From contig JABXKC010000015.1 of NCBI GenBank assembly GCA_013375495.1, positions 14,099-78,098 on the forward strand: 64,000 nt of DNA, read 5' to 3'. Both the position numbers and the translations under genes were made by a program. A model generated the notes under the pieces. The model was not told the origin of the DNA, did no database searches, and saw nothing but the letters and a program-made list of their open reading frames with translations. The stretch comes from Promethearchaeota archaeon (GTDB taxonomy: Archaea > Asgardarchaeota > Lokiarchaeia > Sigynarchaeales > SOKP01). Positions 1 to 8,711 of the stretch are shown here, in pieces; within the stretch, counting starts at the first letter, position 1, and each line of letters starts with the position of its first letter.

Positions 1-275
1 CTTCTAGATTTTATTATTTTCTTAAAAGCTTCAGTAAAATCCTTAGTGTTTGGAAAAAAAGCATTTTGGATTGTATCATTGATGGATTTTAGAAAGATTT
101 CACCATTATTCTTAGGAAAGTGGAGCTTCATGTTTTTTAATCTTTGAATAAGAGCTTCCTTTGCCCCTGGAATACTTTCTATATCTCTTTTTTCTAGTTC
201 TTCAATGGCACTTTCTAAACCTTTTTCAAACTCTTGAAGTAACCCTTTCCAAGTAGTATCTTGATGAACTTCCAT
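1..275 (-). CDS. Hypothetical helical protein, 3' end cut by window edge
   Basis: An open frame starts at the ATG complementary to 273-275 and runs off the left edge without a stop. The visible 91 residues begin MEVHQDTTWKGLLQEFEKGL and are rich in Glu, Lys and Leu, so probably helical. I recognise no motif. It lies 34 bases downstream of the zinc-ribbon gene on the same strand, so it may be the last gene of that transcription unit. Its C-terminus and function cannot be judged from here. Confidence 0.55.
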   Translation of the reverse strand, partial: MEVHQDTTWKGLLQEFEKGLESAIEELEKRDIESIPGAKEALIQRLKNMKLHFPKNNGEIFLKSINDTIQNAFFPNTKDFTEAFKKIIKSR

Positions 276-309
276 TATTTTCACTGAAGAATTTATTTAT
301 TATTATTAT

Positions 310-1272
310 CTACCAATTTAATTCTGCTTGAATTTTCTTTAACGATTTAATCAGAGGAGTAATAAGCTTTCTATCATAAATATTTGGAGAGGCTACTCCT
401 CTTTGTGTTTTCCAGCCCATTTGTGTACCTTCTCCAATCTCTCTTTGCCCATATTTTAAAATATTATTTAAATCTCTCATCCACCAATAAAATCTAAGCC
501 ATTTTTTATTTGGGTTATCTTTAGAATAGATAACTGCTATAGCTTTCCATTCCCCCATTAACCATTTCACGGTAATACCGCTTACGGGCATATAATAATT
601 AATAGGAAAGTTAGCCTGAAAAGTTAAATCGAGTTCTTTAGAGGGTATATTAAAGATTGGTTGATTGTAGCCTTCAAGGATAACTATTTCACCACAATGT
701 TGGCACTCGTAATGAGACTTCTCTTTAACCATTTTTTTTTGGCATTTTGGACAAGTTCGATTTTCAATTATCCGGTATTTGAGAAGGTCTAAAAATTTCT
801 CTTTTTCTATGACTTCTTTTGTCTTAGGTTCTTGTTTTCCATACTTTCCGGTCCATGTCCAAATATCGTCGAAGCTTGTATTAATTTTTTCTAAGGATGC
901 AATAACATTTTTCAAAACATCTTTTTCGTAGATTTTAAACATTCCAGCATGTTGATAACTTTTCCACCATGACAATCTTACATATTTATCATCTTTTAAA
1001 TAGGAACTATGGCAAATCAATGTAGCAAATAAACGCGTTTCAGATTTATTTATAATAATTCCCTTTTCACATATTTCATATTGTTTATTAAGACTTGCGT
1101 TCTTATGGAAATATTCTCCTTCAAGAAATTGACCTGATTCGACTTTTTTTTCCATGTCTTTTTCTACTGTTTCATCCTTTTGTTTTTGGATTTTTTTACA
1201 TTGAGGACATTGGTAAATTCCAGGAACTAAAGGATCCATTTCGACATTACACGCTGTACATTTCAAAATCAA
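310..1272 (-). CDS. Protein with two zinc ribbons and an internal duplication
   Basis: 320 residues, function unknown. There is an N-terminal zinc ribbon (CTAC near residue 5, CPQC near residue 22) and a second one mid-protein (CPKC, then CQHC, about residues 174-194). Each is followed by a similar module of mixed strands with a Trp pair (LSWWKS near residue 101; FYWWMR near residue 264) and then a helix ending in SLEKI or SLKKI. The protein therefore looks like a tandem duplication of ribbon plus aromatic module. Zinc ribbons of this kind usually bind nucleic acid or protein, but no family is recognised. Its ATG overlaps the end of the upstream gene by 4 bases, indicating translational coupling. 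Confidence 0.75.
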   Translation of the reverse strand: MILKCTACNVEMDPLVPGIYQCPQCKKIQKQKDETVEKDMEKKVESGQFLEGEYFHKNASLNKQYEICEKGIIINKSETRLFATLICHSSYLKDDKYVRLSWWKSYQHAGMFKIYEKDVLKNVIASLEKINTSFDDIWTWTGKYGKQEPKTKEVIEKEKFLDLLKYRIIENRTCPKCQKKMVKEKSHYECQHCGEIVILEGYNQPIFNIPSKELDLTFQANFPINYYMPVSGITVKWLMGEWKAIAVIYSKDNPNKKWLRFYWWMRDLNNILKYGQREIGEGTQMGWKTQRGVASPNIYDRKLITPLIKSLKKIQAELNW

Positions 1273-2369
1273 TCATCTTGATTAGTTATTAAGTATCTTT
1301 CAAAATCTAAATTTAATAATTTTAATTCTTTTTTTGTTAGTTTTTCAAGTTCATTATTAGCTTCTATCAACTCTTCTCTTAGCTTAATTAGAGCACTTTG
1401 AATAGTATTTACAATATTATCTTCATTAAAGGATACTTTCTCAATAAACTCGAGATAATTGAACTTTTTTCCCTTTCCTGAATAACATTCCTTAATTTCC
1501 AATATTTTATTTTCTAATTGCTTCATCTGGAATGAATAGTTTAATAATAGCAACATTTTAGAGTTCCAATCTTTATAAATTGAATTTTCGTTATCAATTT
1601 CATCATGGTCAAATTTATCAGGGAGCTCTATTTTTTCATGTTTCAAGTGTTTGATAATATCTTTATTATACTGTATAGCTTCATGAATTTTCTTTAAAAC
1701 CGGTTTTGTTCTTAATTTAGGCTCAAAAATATCAATAAATTCATCAATTTTTTCTTGTATCTCTAAATACCTCTGATAGATACCTTCGATTGTAATTTCA
1801 ATTTTAATTGCTTGATAAATATTACCGTATTGGTCTAAAATGTAATAAATATCATCAGGTATTACATAATCATGATCTCCTATTTCAGAGACAAACGGGT
1901 GGATCATATTACTCGTTTCACATCTTAGTCCCTTTAATTTTATTAAGGCTGAGTTAAAATTACGCCTTGTAAGAAACTTAAATTTTTTGTTTATTATCAA
2001 GAATAATGTATGATCTGGTACTGATATTGTGTCATTCTCTATTGTTACCGTTTCTTCCCCTAACCGGATTATGAAATCTCCCTCTTTTTGTTGAAATTCT
2101 CTCATACTTCGAATGTTTTTAAATAAACCTAAATCAACAGCCACTTCAATGAATTCATTATTCCAGAGGTTAAGGATATTGTTTTTAAATATTTCATCTA
2201 ATATTAAGACTTTCTCATATGATTCAATTAGTTCTGTATCATTTAAATCCCTAAATAAGTCGTTTCTAATAACATAGAGAAATAGAACGATATATCTCAT
2301 ATCAATATCGTCAAGAACCTTCTCTATCAAATTTTTATCGTTTTCTATTGACAAATTCGTATGTTCCAT
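1269..2369 (-). CDS. Hypothetical helical protein
   Basis: 366 residues with no recognised family. The first 130 residues are acidic and mostly helical. The C-terminal half (about 190-360) is Lys/Glu-rich and likely coiled coil, for example around ELIEANNELEKLTKKELK near the end. No signal peptide or membrane segment is visible. It is the first gene of a minus-strand pair with the zinc-ribbon gene, overlapping it by 4 bases, so the two products probably act together. About 200 bases of AT-rich sequence separate its start from the divergent Elf1 gene. Confidence 0.7.
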   Translation of the reverse strand: MEHTNLSIENDKNLIEKVLDDIDMRYIVLFLYVIRNDLFRDLNDTELIESYEKVLILDEIFKNNILNLWNNEFIEVAVDLGLFKNIRSMREFQQKEGDFIIRLGEETVTIENDTISVPDHTLFLIINKKFKFLTRRNFNSALIKLKGLRCETSNMIHPFVSEIGDHDYVIPDDIYYILDQYGNIYQAIKIEITIEGIYQRYLEIQEKIDEFIDIFEPKLRTKPVLKKIHEAIQYNKDIIKHLKHEKIELPDKFDHDEIDNENSIYKDWNSKMLLLLNYSFQMKQLENKILEIKECYSGKGKKFNYLEFIEKVSFNEDNIVNTIQSALIKLREELIEANNELEKLTKKELKLLNLDFERYLITNQDD

Positions 2370-2574
2370 ACCTAAAATCCACTTGCATTATTTAAAATCA
2401 ATCATTTATTTCAGCTAAAAAGAGTAATTGAATTAATTAATCATTCCTAAAAAATCTTTCGGTTTCCTCTATTCTACAATTAAAAAAGCGAAAATTTTTT
2501 AGTTTTGATTTCTACTTACTTATTGATTGAGGAATTTCACAATTAAAATAAAAATATTTAGAGCGTGAACTTCG

Positions 2575-3156
2575 ATGGGAAGACGTAAAAGAAAGCAACA
2601 AACCTACAAAAGAGTTAAGAAAGTTCCAAAAATTTTCACCTGTCCTAATTGTGGTGAAAAATCTGTAAAAGTAGAGAATATTAGAAAAAGTGCGATTGCT
2701 ACAGTAAAATGTGGTCATTGCGGTTTAAAAAAAGAAGTTCTGGTTAATTCGATATCAGAACCTGTTGATGCGTTTGGAGATTTTATCGATATTCACTATG
2801 CTGATCAAGAACTACAGAGATTAGAAAAACGTATTGAGAAGCTTAAAAAAAAGAACGAGTGGGGAGAATTAACTTTATCTTATTCAATTTTGTCTGATAT
2901 ATGTAAATTTAAAGCTGCCGAAGCCTTAGAAGACGAAGATAATGTCAATCTCGATGAAGTAAATAAATGGAAAATTAAAGCTGAAGAATATAAAAGGTTA
3001 GAAAAAGACGCTTTACTTCAATTAGACTCGTTAGAGTTGGAAAAGGGAATTAAAACTGATGATGAAACTTTATTTACAGAACACGAAGAAAGCGACATAA
3101 AGAAAGAAAAGAAAATTGAAGATATATTTGACGATCCTGGTTTTCTTGAATTCTAA
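2575..3156 (+). CDS. Transcription elongation factor Elf1 homologue with C-terminal extension
   Basis: 193 residues. The first 85 match the eukaryotic Elf1/ELOF1 pattern: a basic start (MGRRKRKQQ), a zinc ribbon with CPNC near residue 23 and CGHC near residue 47, then a strand, SEPVDAFGDFID and a short helix. Elf1 binds RNA polymerase II near the downstream DNA channel and aids elongation through nucleosomes and lesions. Beyond residue 90 there is an acidic, coiled-coil extension of about 100 residues that yeast Elf1 lacks in this form. The gene stands alone, divergent from the preceding gene pair. Identification rests on the ribbon spacing and the SEPVD motif. Confidence 0.85.
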   Translation: MGRRKRKQQTYKRVKKVPKIFTCPNCGEKSVKVENIRKSAIATVKCGHCGLKKEVLVNSISEPVDAFGDFIDIHYADQELQRLEKRIEKLKKKNEWGELTLSYSILSDICKFKAAEALEDEDNVNLDEVNKWKIKAEEYKRLEKDALLQLDSLELEKGIKTDDETLFTEHEESDIKKEKKIEDIFDDPGFLEF

Positions 3157-3186
3157 ATTAATCTAATTCTCGTCTTCAAGATATTT

Positions 3187-4935
3187 TTATAATTCAGTAT
3201 CTAATATTTTTTTTACAACATTATGGGGGATATGCTTCCATATAGGAAGTTTAAAGAGTGTATTAAAAAAGCGAGTTCGATTAAGTTTTCTTCTTAAAAT
3301 GAAGTAGCTCCAGTTGTAAAACGCTAATTTATTGAAAAGGTTCATTAAATTCACACCAAAAGGATTAAATCTTGAAGTGAGAAATCTTGCTATATATGCT
3401 CCTAATCGTTTAGTTTGAGGAATTGATTCTGGATAAACTGATTCTGAAAGAGATCTGTTAAAAATTTCGTAAATTGAAAAAATGGGTATAAGATTGTCAA
3501 TATACTCGTTTACTATCTTTTTATAATCATAATTGTCTAAAGATAATGTTGAAAGCGTGCTTAATTTTTTTAGGGCAAAGTTAAAATGCTTTTCTTTAAA
3601 GTATAACCACATAGTTCCCATAATATCCCTAATCTTCTCCAATTCATTTAAGACTTCTAACTCTTTAAAAGTGAAGCCATTAGTTTCCTCAAAATGAGTT
3701 ACGTATAGTAAAAATATTGAGCCTATTGATTTATTATCAAAATTGGTAACAAACCTATTTTCGGAGGTCTTTTGAAGATCAGTTTCCTCATTTATAGCGT
3801 AATGAATGGTATGAGAATATAGTGGGGAAGTCCATAGCATTTCTATAAGTCGTTCCATAAGCTTAATATGAAGAGAATATTCTTGAATCTTAGAATACCG
3901 TTTAGAAAGTTTCAAACGGGGGATAGAAAAAGTTTTAGATTGACCAATTCTAAATTTTATTCTTTCTATTCTTTTCATGTTGTTAATATATTCTTTTTTT
4001 TGCTTTTTATAGCGCAGAATCTTTTTAATTAGTAGATTTTTTATCGCTATTAAACTCTTTAAATATTTATTGAAATTGACATTATAATTTTTTACAATAT
4101 ATTCGTGAGTCATTAGAGGTATATTTATTGTCGGTTTCTGCATTTCTTTTTCTATATTCATAGCGTGATCTCCAATAGAATAAGAAAACACAATATTTTC
4201 AAGAGTTTCTTCTAAATTTGAATATACACCTAGTTTTTTTGGATCTTGGGTAAAATATCCATGTAAAAGAGTATTTGTTCCTTTAAACATATTATTTTCG
4301 TATTCTGAAATAATTACTGATTCAAATTCTCCAGGATGATGCCTTTTAATCCCATACCTCTTACCGACTAAAAATATTGCTTGGTTAGCTCTATGACAGA
4401 TTGTATGGCTCCATTTAAACAACGGTTCTAATATTTTACCAATAGTTAAAATATAACCATAAAATTCTGGTCCAAAGTAAATTGGGAATCCAAAGCCTCG
4501 AGATGTGGAAAATGTGAATTGGAAAACATGTCTTATTTTTTCACCTTTTAAGAGTCCGGGAAATTTATAATGTAGTGCTAATCTAGGATACAACGCGCCA
4601 AATCCCAAATTCATCCAAGCTTCAAATAATATTATGCTATCAGGAAATCGAAAAGCATCTTTTTTATGTAGTAAATCCTCACTTAAAACACTTAAAGCGG
4701 TAGGAAGAGTATAGAGCCAATCCTTATCGTTTTCTATAGTTTTTAATCCTTCTTTAAACTTTTTTAATGCTAAGGGTTTCAATTTCGCTTGTACGTCAGA
4801 TTTATTGTGATAATAGTTATTTATGACTCTGATGAGAGAGGGAATTTCTAATATTTGTTTTTGAAAATCGTGAGCAATTTTTACTTGAGTGACTTCTGAA
4901 TCCTTATTTACTGATTGTTGCACTGAAAATACCAT
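3187..4935 (-). CDS. Large hypothetical protein
   Basis: 582 residues, no recognised domain. It is basic and rich in aromatic residues. The central part has His/Trp-rich stretches (KWSHTICHRANQA near residue 175; TNTLLHGYF near 220; GDHAMNIEKE near 256), and a basic helical segment follows at about 300-330. The C-terminus ends in helices with several Arg and Trp. There is no clear signal peptide and no convincing membrane helix. The gene is single, convergent with Elf1 (30 bases apart), with a 170-base AT-rich gap upstream. The His-rich motifs could be a metal site of an uncharacterised helical enzyme, but that is a guess. Confidence 0.7.
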   Translation of the reverse strand: MVFSVQQSVNKDSEVTQVKIAHDFQKQILEIPSLIRVINNYYHNKSDVQAKLKPLALKKFKEGLKTIENDKDWLYTLPTALSVLSEDLLHKKDAFRFPDSIILFEAWMNLGFGALYPRLALHYKFPGLLKGEKIRHVFQFTFSTSRGFGFPIYFGPEFYGYILTIGKILEPLFKWSHTICHRANQAIFLVGKRYGIKRHHPGEFESVIISEYENNMFKGTNTLLHGYFTQDPKKLGVYSNLEETLENIVFSYSIGDHAMNIEKEMQKPTINIPLMTHEYIVKNYNVNFNKYLKSLIAIKNLLIKKILRYKKQKKEYINNMKRIERIKFRIGQSKTFSIPRLKLSKRYSKIQEYSLHIKLMERLIEMLWTSPLYSHTIHYAINEETDLQKTSENRFVTNFDNKSIGSIFLLYVTHFEETNGFTFKELEVLNELEKIRDIMGTMWLYFKEKHFNFALKKLSTLSTLSLDNYDYKKIVNEYIDNLIPIFSIYEIFNRSLSESVYPESIPQTKRLGAYIARFLTSRFNPFGVNLMNLFNKLAFYNWSYFILRRKLNRTRFFNTLFKLPIWKHIPHNVVKKILDTEL

Positions 4936-5107
4936 GTTAAAACAAATATTTGTTTATAGTGATATATTCGTCTTTAAATTTTAATTTTAATTGATTTCAT
5001 ATATTTTTTTAATAGAAATAAGATTGTTAATTGAATAATCAAAAAAAAATCAAAGTAGTTTTATTTTAGCAGAGTAAATTACATTTAACCCAATATTAAA
5101 TTCTTAA

Positions 5108-5566
5108 TTATTGTCCTGATTGATTTCTTTTTGAAAATAACTGCTTTAGTTCGCCCATTATAGCACCTCTCAAACTCACTGGACTTGCTGGACGCGGCCC
5201 TCCAGGTCCTCCAGGTCCTCCAGGTCCTCCAGGTCCTCCGGGCGGAGGAGGGGGTCCACCAGGGGGTCCACCAGGGGGTCCTGCGGGTGGAGGTGGTGCA
5301 CTAGCAGGAGCGGAAGGAGCTGCGACAACTGGAGATATTCCAGTCCCTCTTGTCCTCAATGCTGAAACTTCATTATTCAGAGTAGTAATTCGTGATTCTA
5401 ATGTAGAAATTCTTTGTGCGACGCCTGCTAAAGACTGATCTACTAAATCGGGTATCCTTAGAATTACAGACATCATCCTTTCAACGATATCTCCGAAAGC
5501 GTTTAATTTTTCTTCAAGTGGAGCCTTTTTAGTCTCTTGCATGAAATTTGCGAATTCTTCTGCCAT
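5108..5566 (-). CDS. BRK1/WASHC3-like coiled-coil protein with Pro/Gly-rich segment
   Basis: 152 residues in three parts. Residues 1-50 are helical. Residues 51-75 form a regular coiled coil (QRISTLESRITTLNNEV). Residues about 85-130 are almost only Pro and Gly with a few Ala, including a run of five prolines and GGP repeats. A short basic helix (about 132-148) closes the protein. The helix followed by a short heptad coil resembles eukaryotic BRK1/HSPC300 and WASHC3, small trimeric subunits of the WAVE and WASH complexes. Polyproline runs are classic ligands of profilin. The similarity is short and inferred by eye; a generic oligomerising protein with a low-complexity tail is the alternative. 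The next gene upstream is the helical protein at 5703. Confidence 0.7.
   Translation of the reverse strand: MAEEFANFMQETKKAPLEEKLNAFGDIVERMMSVILRIPDLVDQSLAGVAQRISTLESRITTLNNEVSALRTRGTGISPVVAAPSAPASAPPPPAGPPGGPPGGPPPPPGGPGGPGGPGGPGGPRPASPVSLRGAIMGELKQLFSKRNQSGQ
5201..5285 (-). repeat. Short tandem repeats coding the Pro/Gly tract
   Basis: Four perfect copies of the 9-base unit tccaggtcc run from 5201 to 5236, followed by two 12-base units of the type gggggtccacca (about 5250-5285). They lie inside the gene and keep its frame, coding GGP and GGPP repeats. The patch is GC-rich in an otherwise AT-rich sequence, which suggests recent expansion by slippage. Confidence 0.85.
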
Positions 5567-5702
5567 TTTACTCTCTCTATTTTAATTATGTCGATTTATC
5601 CTATTAATTTTTTAATAAGTATATATTTGACCTATTTAATAAATTTAAGCTCATACAAAACAATAGAATTAATAAATAAAATTAAAAAAAAAAAGATAAT
5701 AC

Positions 5703-6326
5703 TTAGCTAGATTTATTAACCGCGTTTTTTAAATTAACCCAGAGATCATCTACTTCTTTTTTAACTTGTAGAAATTGATTAATTTTTTTTAGTAATACGT
5801 CCCGTGCGCGATCAAAATCTCTCTGAAGATCGTTCAATTCGGATTCTAAGATTTTTATTTTTTCTCCTTCAATTAAATCGTTCTTCTTTTTTTCGACAGA
5901 TAAAGCTTTTTTAATGACCACACTTCGCTTATTTGCAACTTCTCTTAATGCTGAAGCAAATTCGTGTTTTTTTTCCACCAAATAATCTTTTTTTATAGCA
6001 AGATCTTTAATCGAATCTATGTATTTATTGTTTACATTAATATACTCGTCGTTTTTATGGATAATATCCTGAAAATATTTTACTTCATCTTCTTTAATAT
6101 TAGATCTTCTTTCTCTTACTAGAGTTTGCATCTGTTTCAATACATCTCTAAAAGTTCTATTTAGCATATCCCGTGCTAAATTTGCCTTTCTTAGATTATC
6201 AGCGTATTTTTTTTGAGAATCGATTAAAGCGCTCTGAGCTTTCGCTAATTTTTTTATTTGAGTTACTAATTCTTTTTCCATACTTGCTAATTCAAGTTCA
6301 TCTTCATGCGTTATAATTGGGCTCAT
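5703..6326 (-). CDS. Long alpha-helical coiled-coil protein
   Basis: About 207 residues from the ATG at 6326; a TTG at 6335 would add three. The sequence is almost entirely helical and heptad-rich with alternating Lys/Glu, in three segments (about 10-80, 85-150, 155-205) separated by short breaks. There is no Cys, signal peptide or membrane helix. Such three-helix proteins of about 200 residues include BAR-type membrane-curving dimers and subunit-D-type stalk proteins; sequence alone does not decide. It is on the same strand as, and directly upstream of, the BRK1-like Pro/Gly protein, 136 bases apart, so the two may be co-transcribed. Confidence 0.65.
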   Translation of the reverse strand: MSPIITHEDELELASMEKELVTQIKKLAKAQSALIDSQKKYADNLRKANLARDMLNRTFRDVLKQMQTLVRERRSNIKEDEVKYFQDIIHKNDEYINVNNKYIDSIKDLAIKKDYLVEKKHEFASALREVANKRSVVIKKALSVEKKKNDLIEGEKIKILESELNDLQRDFDRARDVLLKKINQFLQVKKEVDDLWVNLKNAVNKSS

Positions 6327-6421
6327 TATAATCAAACCAACTTACTAACGATTAATAATAATATACGATATAATTCTAATGTAAATTCATTATTATAAGA
6401 TTTAGTCTTTTTAATTGCTAA

Positions 6422-7459
6422 CTATTTATAAGGAAATAAAGCAGTAAGTATATTATCTCTATAGTTTGCTTTAATAATTTTTGCTACTATAACTTTTCCA
6501 ATTAATTCTTCAGAAAATACGATTGGTTTTTTCAATAAAATTTTAATTCCAAGACTATCGTTGATTTTTCCAATACATTCGTTCATCCACCTTCCCCTTG
6601 AAACAATTTTGATTTTGATTAGGTCGCCTTTTTTAAGATTTAAAGTGGAAACCTGAGCTCTCTTATGAATACCAAAATCTTTTGGTCCAAGTTTCAATTT
6701 AATCCCGTATTTTTTTTCTAATCTTGATAATTGGGAATAAAAATAGCCCCAGGATTTTGGTTTGATTTTTTTTAGCGTTCTACCCGTTTTATAGATTAAA
6801 TACTTCTGAATACCGATTTGAATTTGTTGCTCCAAAAATCCCTCACCTCTTAATTTGATGACTAATTCTATTATTTCTTCAATATCCTTCTCATTTTCAC
6901 CTGGAAACCAAACTGGTGCTACTAAAACTTGAATATTGCAATTCAATAGAGTATATATATTTCTTAATAGTTTATTCACATCATAGTGAATACAATTACA
7001 TAGATAACAATCTTTTTCCTCTTTTAGGCTATTTAGACTGACGTTAATTCTTGTAAGATGGTTATTCTTTAACTTTTCAATGATTTTTGGCGAAAGCAAC
7101 AACCCGTTGCTTTGCATTGAAATAGTTGATACTCCTTCGATTTCCGAGAGGTTATTTAGCAATTCAAACAATTCTTTATACAGTAAGATTTCACCGTAGG
7201 GTGAGAGATGAATCTCGAGATCGTAGTTCCCCTTTATTTTGGCGATTTCTTTGACTTTTTCAACTAAAGAATAGGAATTAACAATAAAATTAGTGGTATA
7301 ATCACCAGAGCTGACAAAACAATACTTACATCGCAAATTACACAGGGTTGAAGGTTTAAGCTCAATAACGTTTGTTCCTCTATCAATTACGCCAAGAAAA
7401 TCTACACCCATTAAGGGTATTTCTGATTTGATGTCTATGTATTTAATATCTTCATTCAT
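6422..7459 (-). CDS. Radical SAM protein with C-terminal TRAM-like domain
   Basis: 345 residues. The radical SAM signature CNLRCKYC (CX3CX2C, about residues 38-45) binds the 4Fe-4S cluster that cleaves S-adenosylmethionine. A TIM-barrel-type region follows to about residue 265, with HLSPYGEILLYKE as the glycine-rich SAM contact. Residues about 270-345 are a small beta-rich domain resembling TRAM, which binds RNA in methylthiotransferases. The layout matches the archaeal family of predicted Fe-S oxidoreductases COG2100. The substrate is unknown, but the TRAM-like end hints at an RNA target. It is 30 bases downstream of the Pelota gene on the same strand. Confidence 0.8.
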   Translation of the reverse strand: MNEDIKYIDIKSEIPLMGVDFLGVIDRGTNVIELKPSTLCNLRCKYCFVSSGDYTTNFIVNSYSLVEKVKEIAKIKGNYDLEIHLSPYGEILLYKELFELLNNLSEIEGVSTISMQSNGLLLSPKIIEKLKNNHLTRINVSLNSLKEEKDCYLCNCIHYDVNKLLRNIYTLLNCNIQVLVAPVWFPGENEKDIEEIIELVIKLRGEGFLEQQIQIGIQKYLIYKTGRTLKKIKPKSWGYFYSQLSRLEKKYGIKLKLGPKDFGIHKRAQVSTLNLKKGDLIKIKIVSRGRWMNECIGKINDSLGIKILLKKPIVFSEELIGKVIVAKIIKANYRDNILTALFPYK

Positions 7460-7489
7460 TTTCGAGACATAAATTATTTTTTTGGTGTT

Positions 7490-8575
7490 CTAAATTTTAT
7501 ACCTTAAAATAGCTACGAGAGATCCTAAATCAATTATTTGTTGTCCAGTTGGGTGTTCACTGCTTAAAATATGAATTATACCACCCACCGTTTCAACCCC
7601 ATTTAAAATACGCTCGATTTGTAGTTTTTTTTCTTTTATAGCCCCTCTTATTAAAATATCAGCGCAAAACAATTCTTTTACGGCACCTTTTTCAATTGCG
7701 TTAGAAATCTCGTCAAATCCAATGGCGATAAGATCAGAATTTGTGGCAAATAAGCGCATTATTTCTTCAATTTTCTCGGTTTCTAGCAAAACTTTTACAT
7801 TTTCCTTTAAACTTTGTAATTCTTTCGATTTCAATGTCTCTAAAATGGCACTCTCCGTTCCGGAGCTAGCTTGAATGCAATAAGTTTTTGGTAAATTGGG
7901 TATTTGAACTTTTTCTTTAATAAATTGATTAAAACGGTCCTTCGTGCTTCCAGGACCACAAATTATTATTGTATTTATTTTTACATTCTTTATTTTTTCG
8001 TTAAGAATTCTACTTACATCGCTAAAAAATTCTTCGTAAGCTTTATTCCTAAATGATTGTTCGTATCTTTTGCCAGGTATATTTTTTTTGATTGTAGCTA
8101 TCCTATTATGACTGAAGTTTGTTATAAGAGCTATAGTTGCTAATCCGGTTTCGATTGCTATCATTAACATATTAAAATCTGTCTCGAAAGTAGATGATCT
8201 TTTAAGACGTTTTATTTCGCTCTTTAACCACTTTTCTTTTTTAATAGTCAATTTCTGTCTAGGTTCTATATTGAAGGTGTGGTATGTTCCATAAGTAACG
8301 AAATCTTCTGGGCCTTCTAATATGGTCCCCTTTACTCTTAATCTATTTGTAAATTCGTGGAAAGAGACAGATTCAACGTTTAGTTTCAAGTTCATTTGTT
8401 TTCTTTCTCCCTTAGATCCTTCCTTTAACACAATTCTTCTGTGAGTTCTAGCAGAGATTTCGTCATTTTTATCAATTACATTATATAGCGTCCATAAATC
8501 GTTTAAATCTTCGGTCCTTAAAGAAATATTTTCGTTCTTTTTATCTATTTCCAGAATTTTCAACAGTAAAAGCAT
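7490..8575 (-). CDS. pelA: Pelota (Dom34 family) ribosome rescue factor
   Basis: About 361 residues from the ATG at 8575. The N-terminal beta domain shows the Pelota pattern LNDLWTLYNVIDKNDEISAR followed by HRRI. The central eRF1-like domain (about 125-255) and the C-terminal L7Ae-like domain (about 260-360) complete the fold. Pelota enters the empty A site of stalled ribosomes and, with aEF1A and ABCE1, releases them; it lacks the GGQ loop of release factors, and none is seen here. The frame is open up to 8704, but the extra 43 residues are a low-complexity hydrophobic stretch absent from the family, so I place the start at 8575. Confidence 0.9.
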   Translation of the reverse strand: MLLLLKILEIDKKNENISLRTEDLNDLWTLYNVIDKNDEISARTHRRIVLKEGSKGERKQMNLKLNVESVSFHEFTNRLRVKGTILEGPEDFVTYGTYHTFNIEPRQKLTIKKEKWLKSEIKRLKRSSTFETDFNMLMIAIETGLATIALITNFSHNRIATIKKNIPGKRYEQSFRNKAYEEFFSDVSRILNEKIKNVKINTIIICGPGSTKDRFNQFIKEKVQIPNLPKTYCIQASSGTESAILETLKSKELQSLKENVKVLLETEKIEEIMRLFATNSDLIAIGFDEISNAIEKGAVKELFCADILIRGAIKEKKLQIERILNGVETVGGIIHILSSEHPTGQQIIDLGSLVAILRYKI

Positions 8576-8711
8576 ACTCCCAATTTCAAATTTGCACAAT
8601 AAATGTGTATAAATAAGTATAGTATAAACAAGAAGATAAATAGTATCTAAGTCTGTTTTCTTACAAAATATAAAGAAAAAAAATAATAAAAATACGAAAA
8701 ACACAAAAAAT

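Noticed and set aside
5201..5285. Regularly spaced short repeats as a possible CRISPR array
   Set aside because: The units are 9 and 12 bases without spacers, in frame with the Pro/Gly coding sequence; no cas genes are present.
8576..8704. N-terminal extension of Pelota giving a hydrophobic segment
   Set aside because: The frame is open, but the added 43 residues are a Phe/Leu/Ile-rich low-complexity stretch from AT-rich DNA and the family begins exactly at the ATG at 8575.
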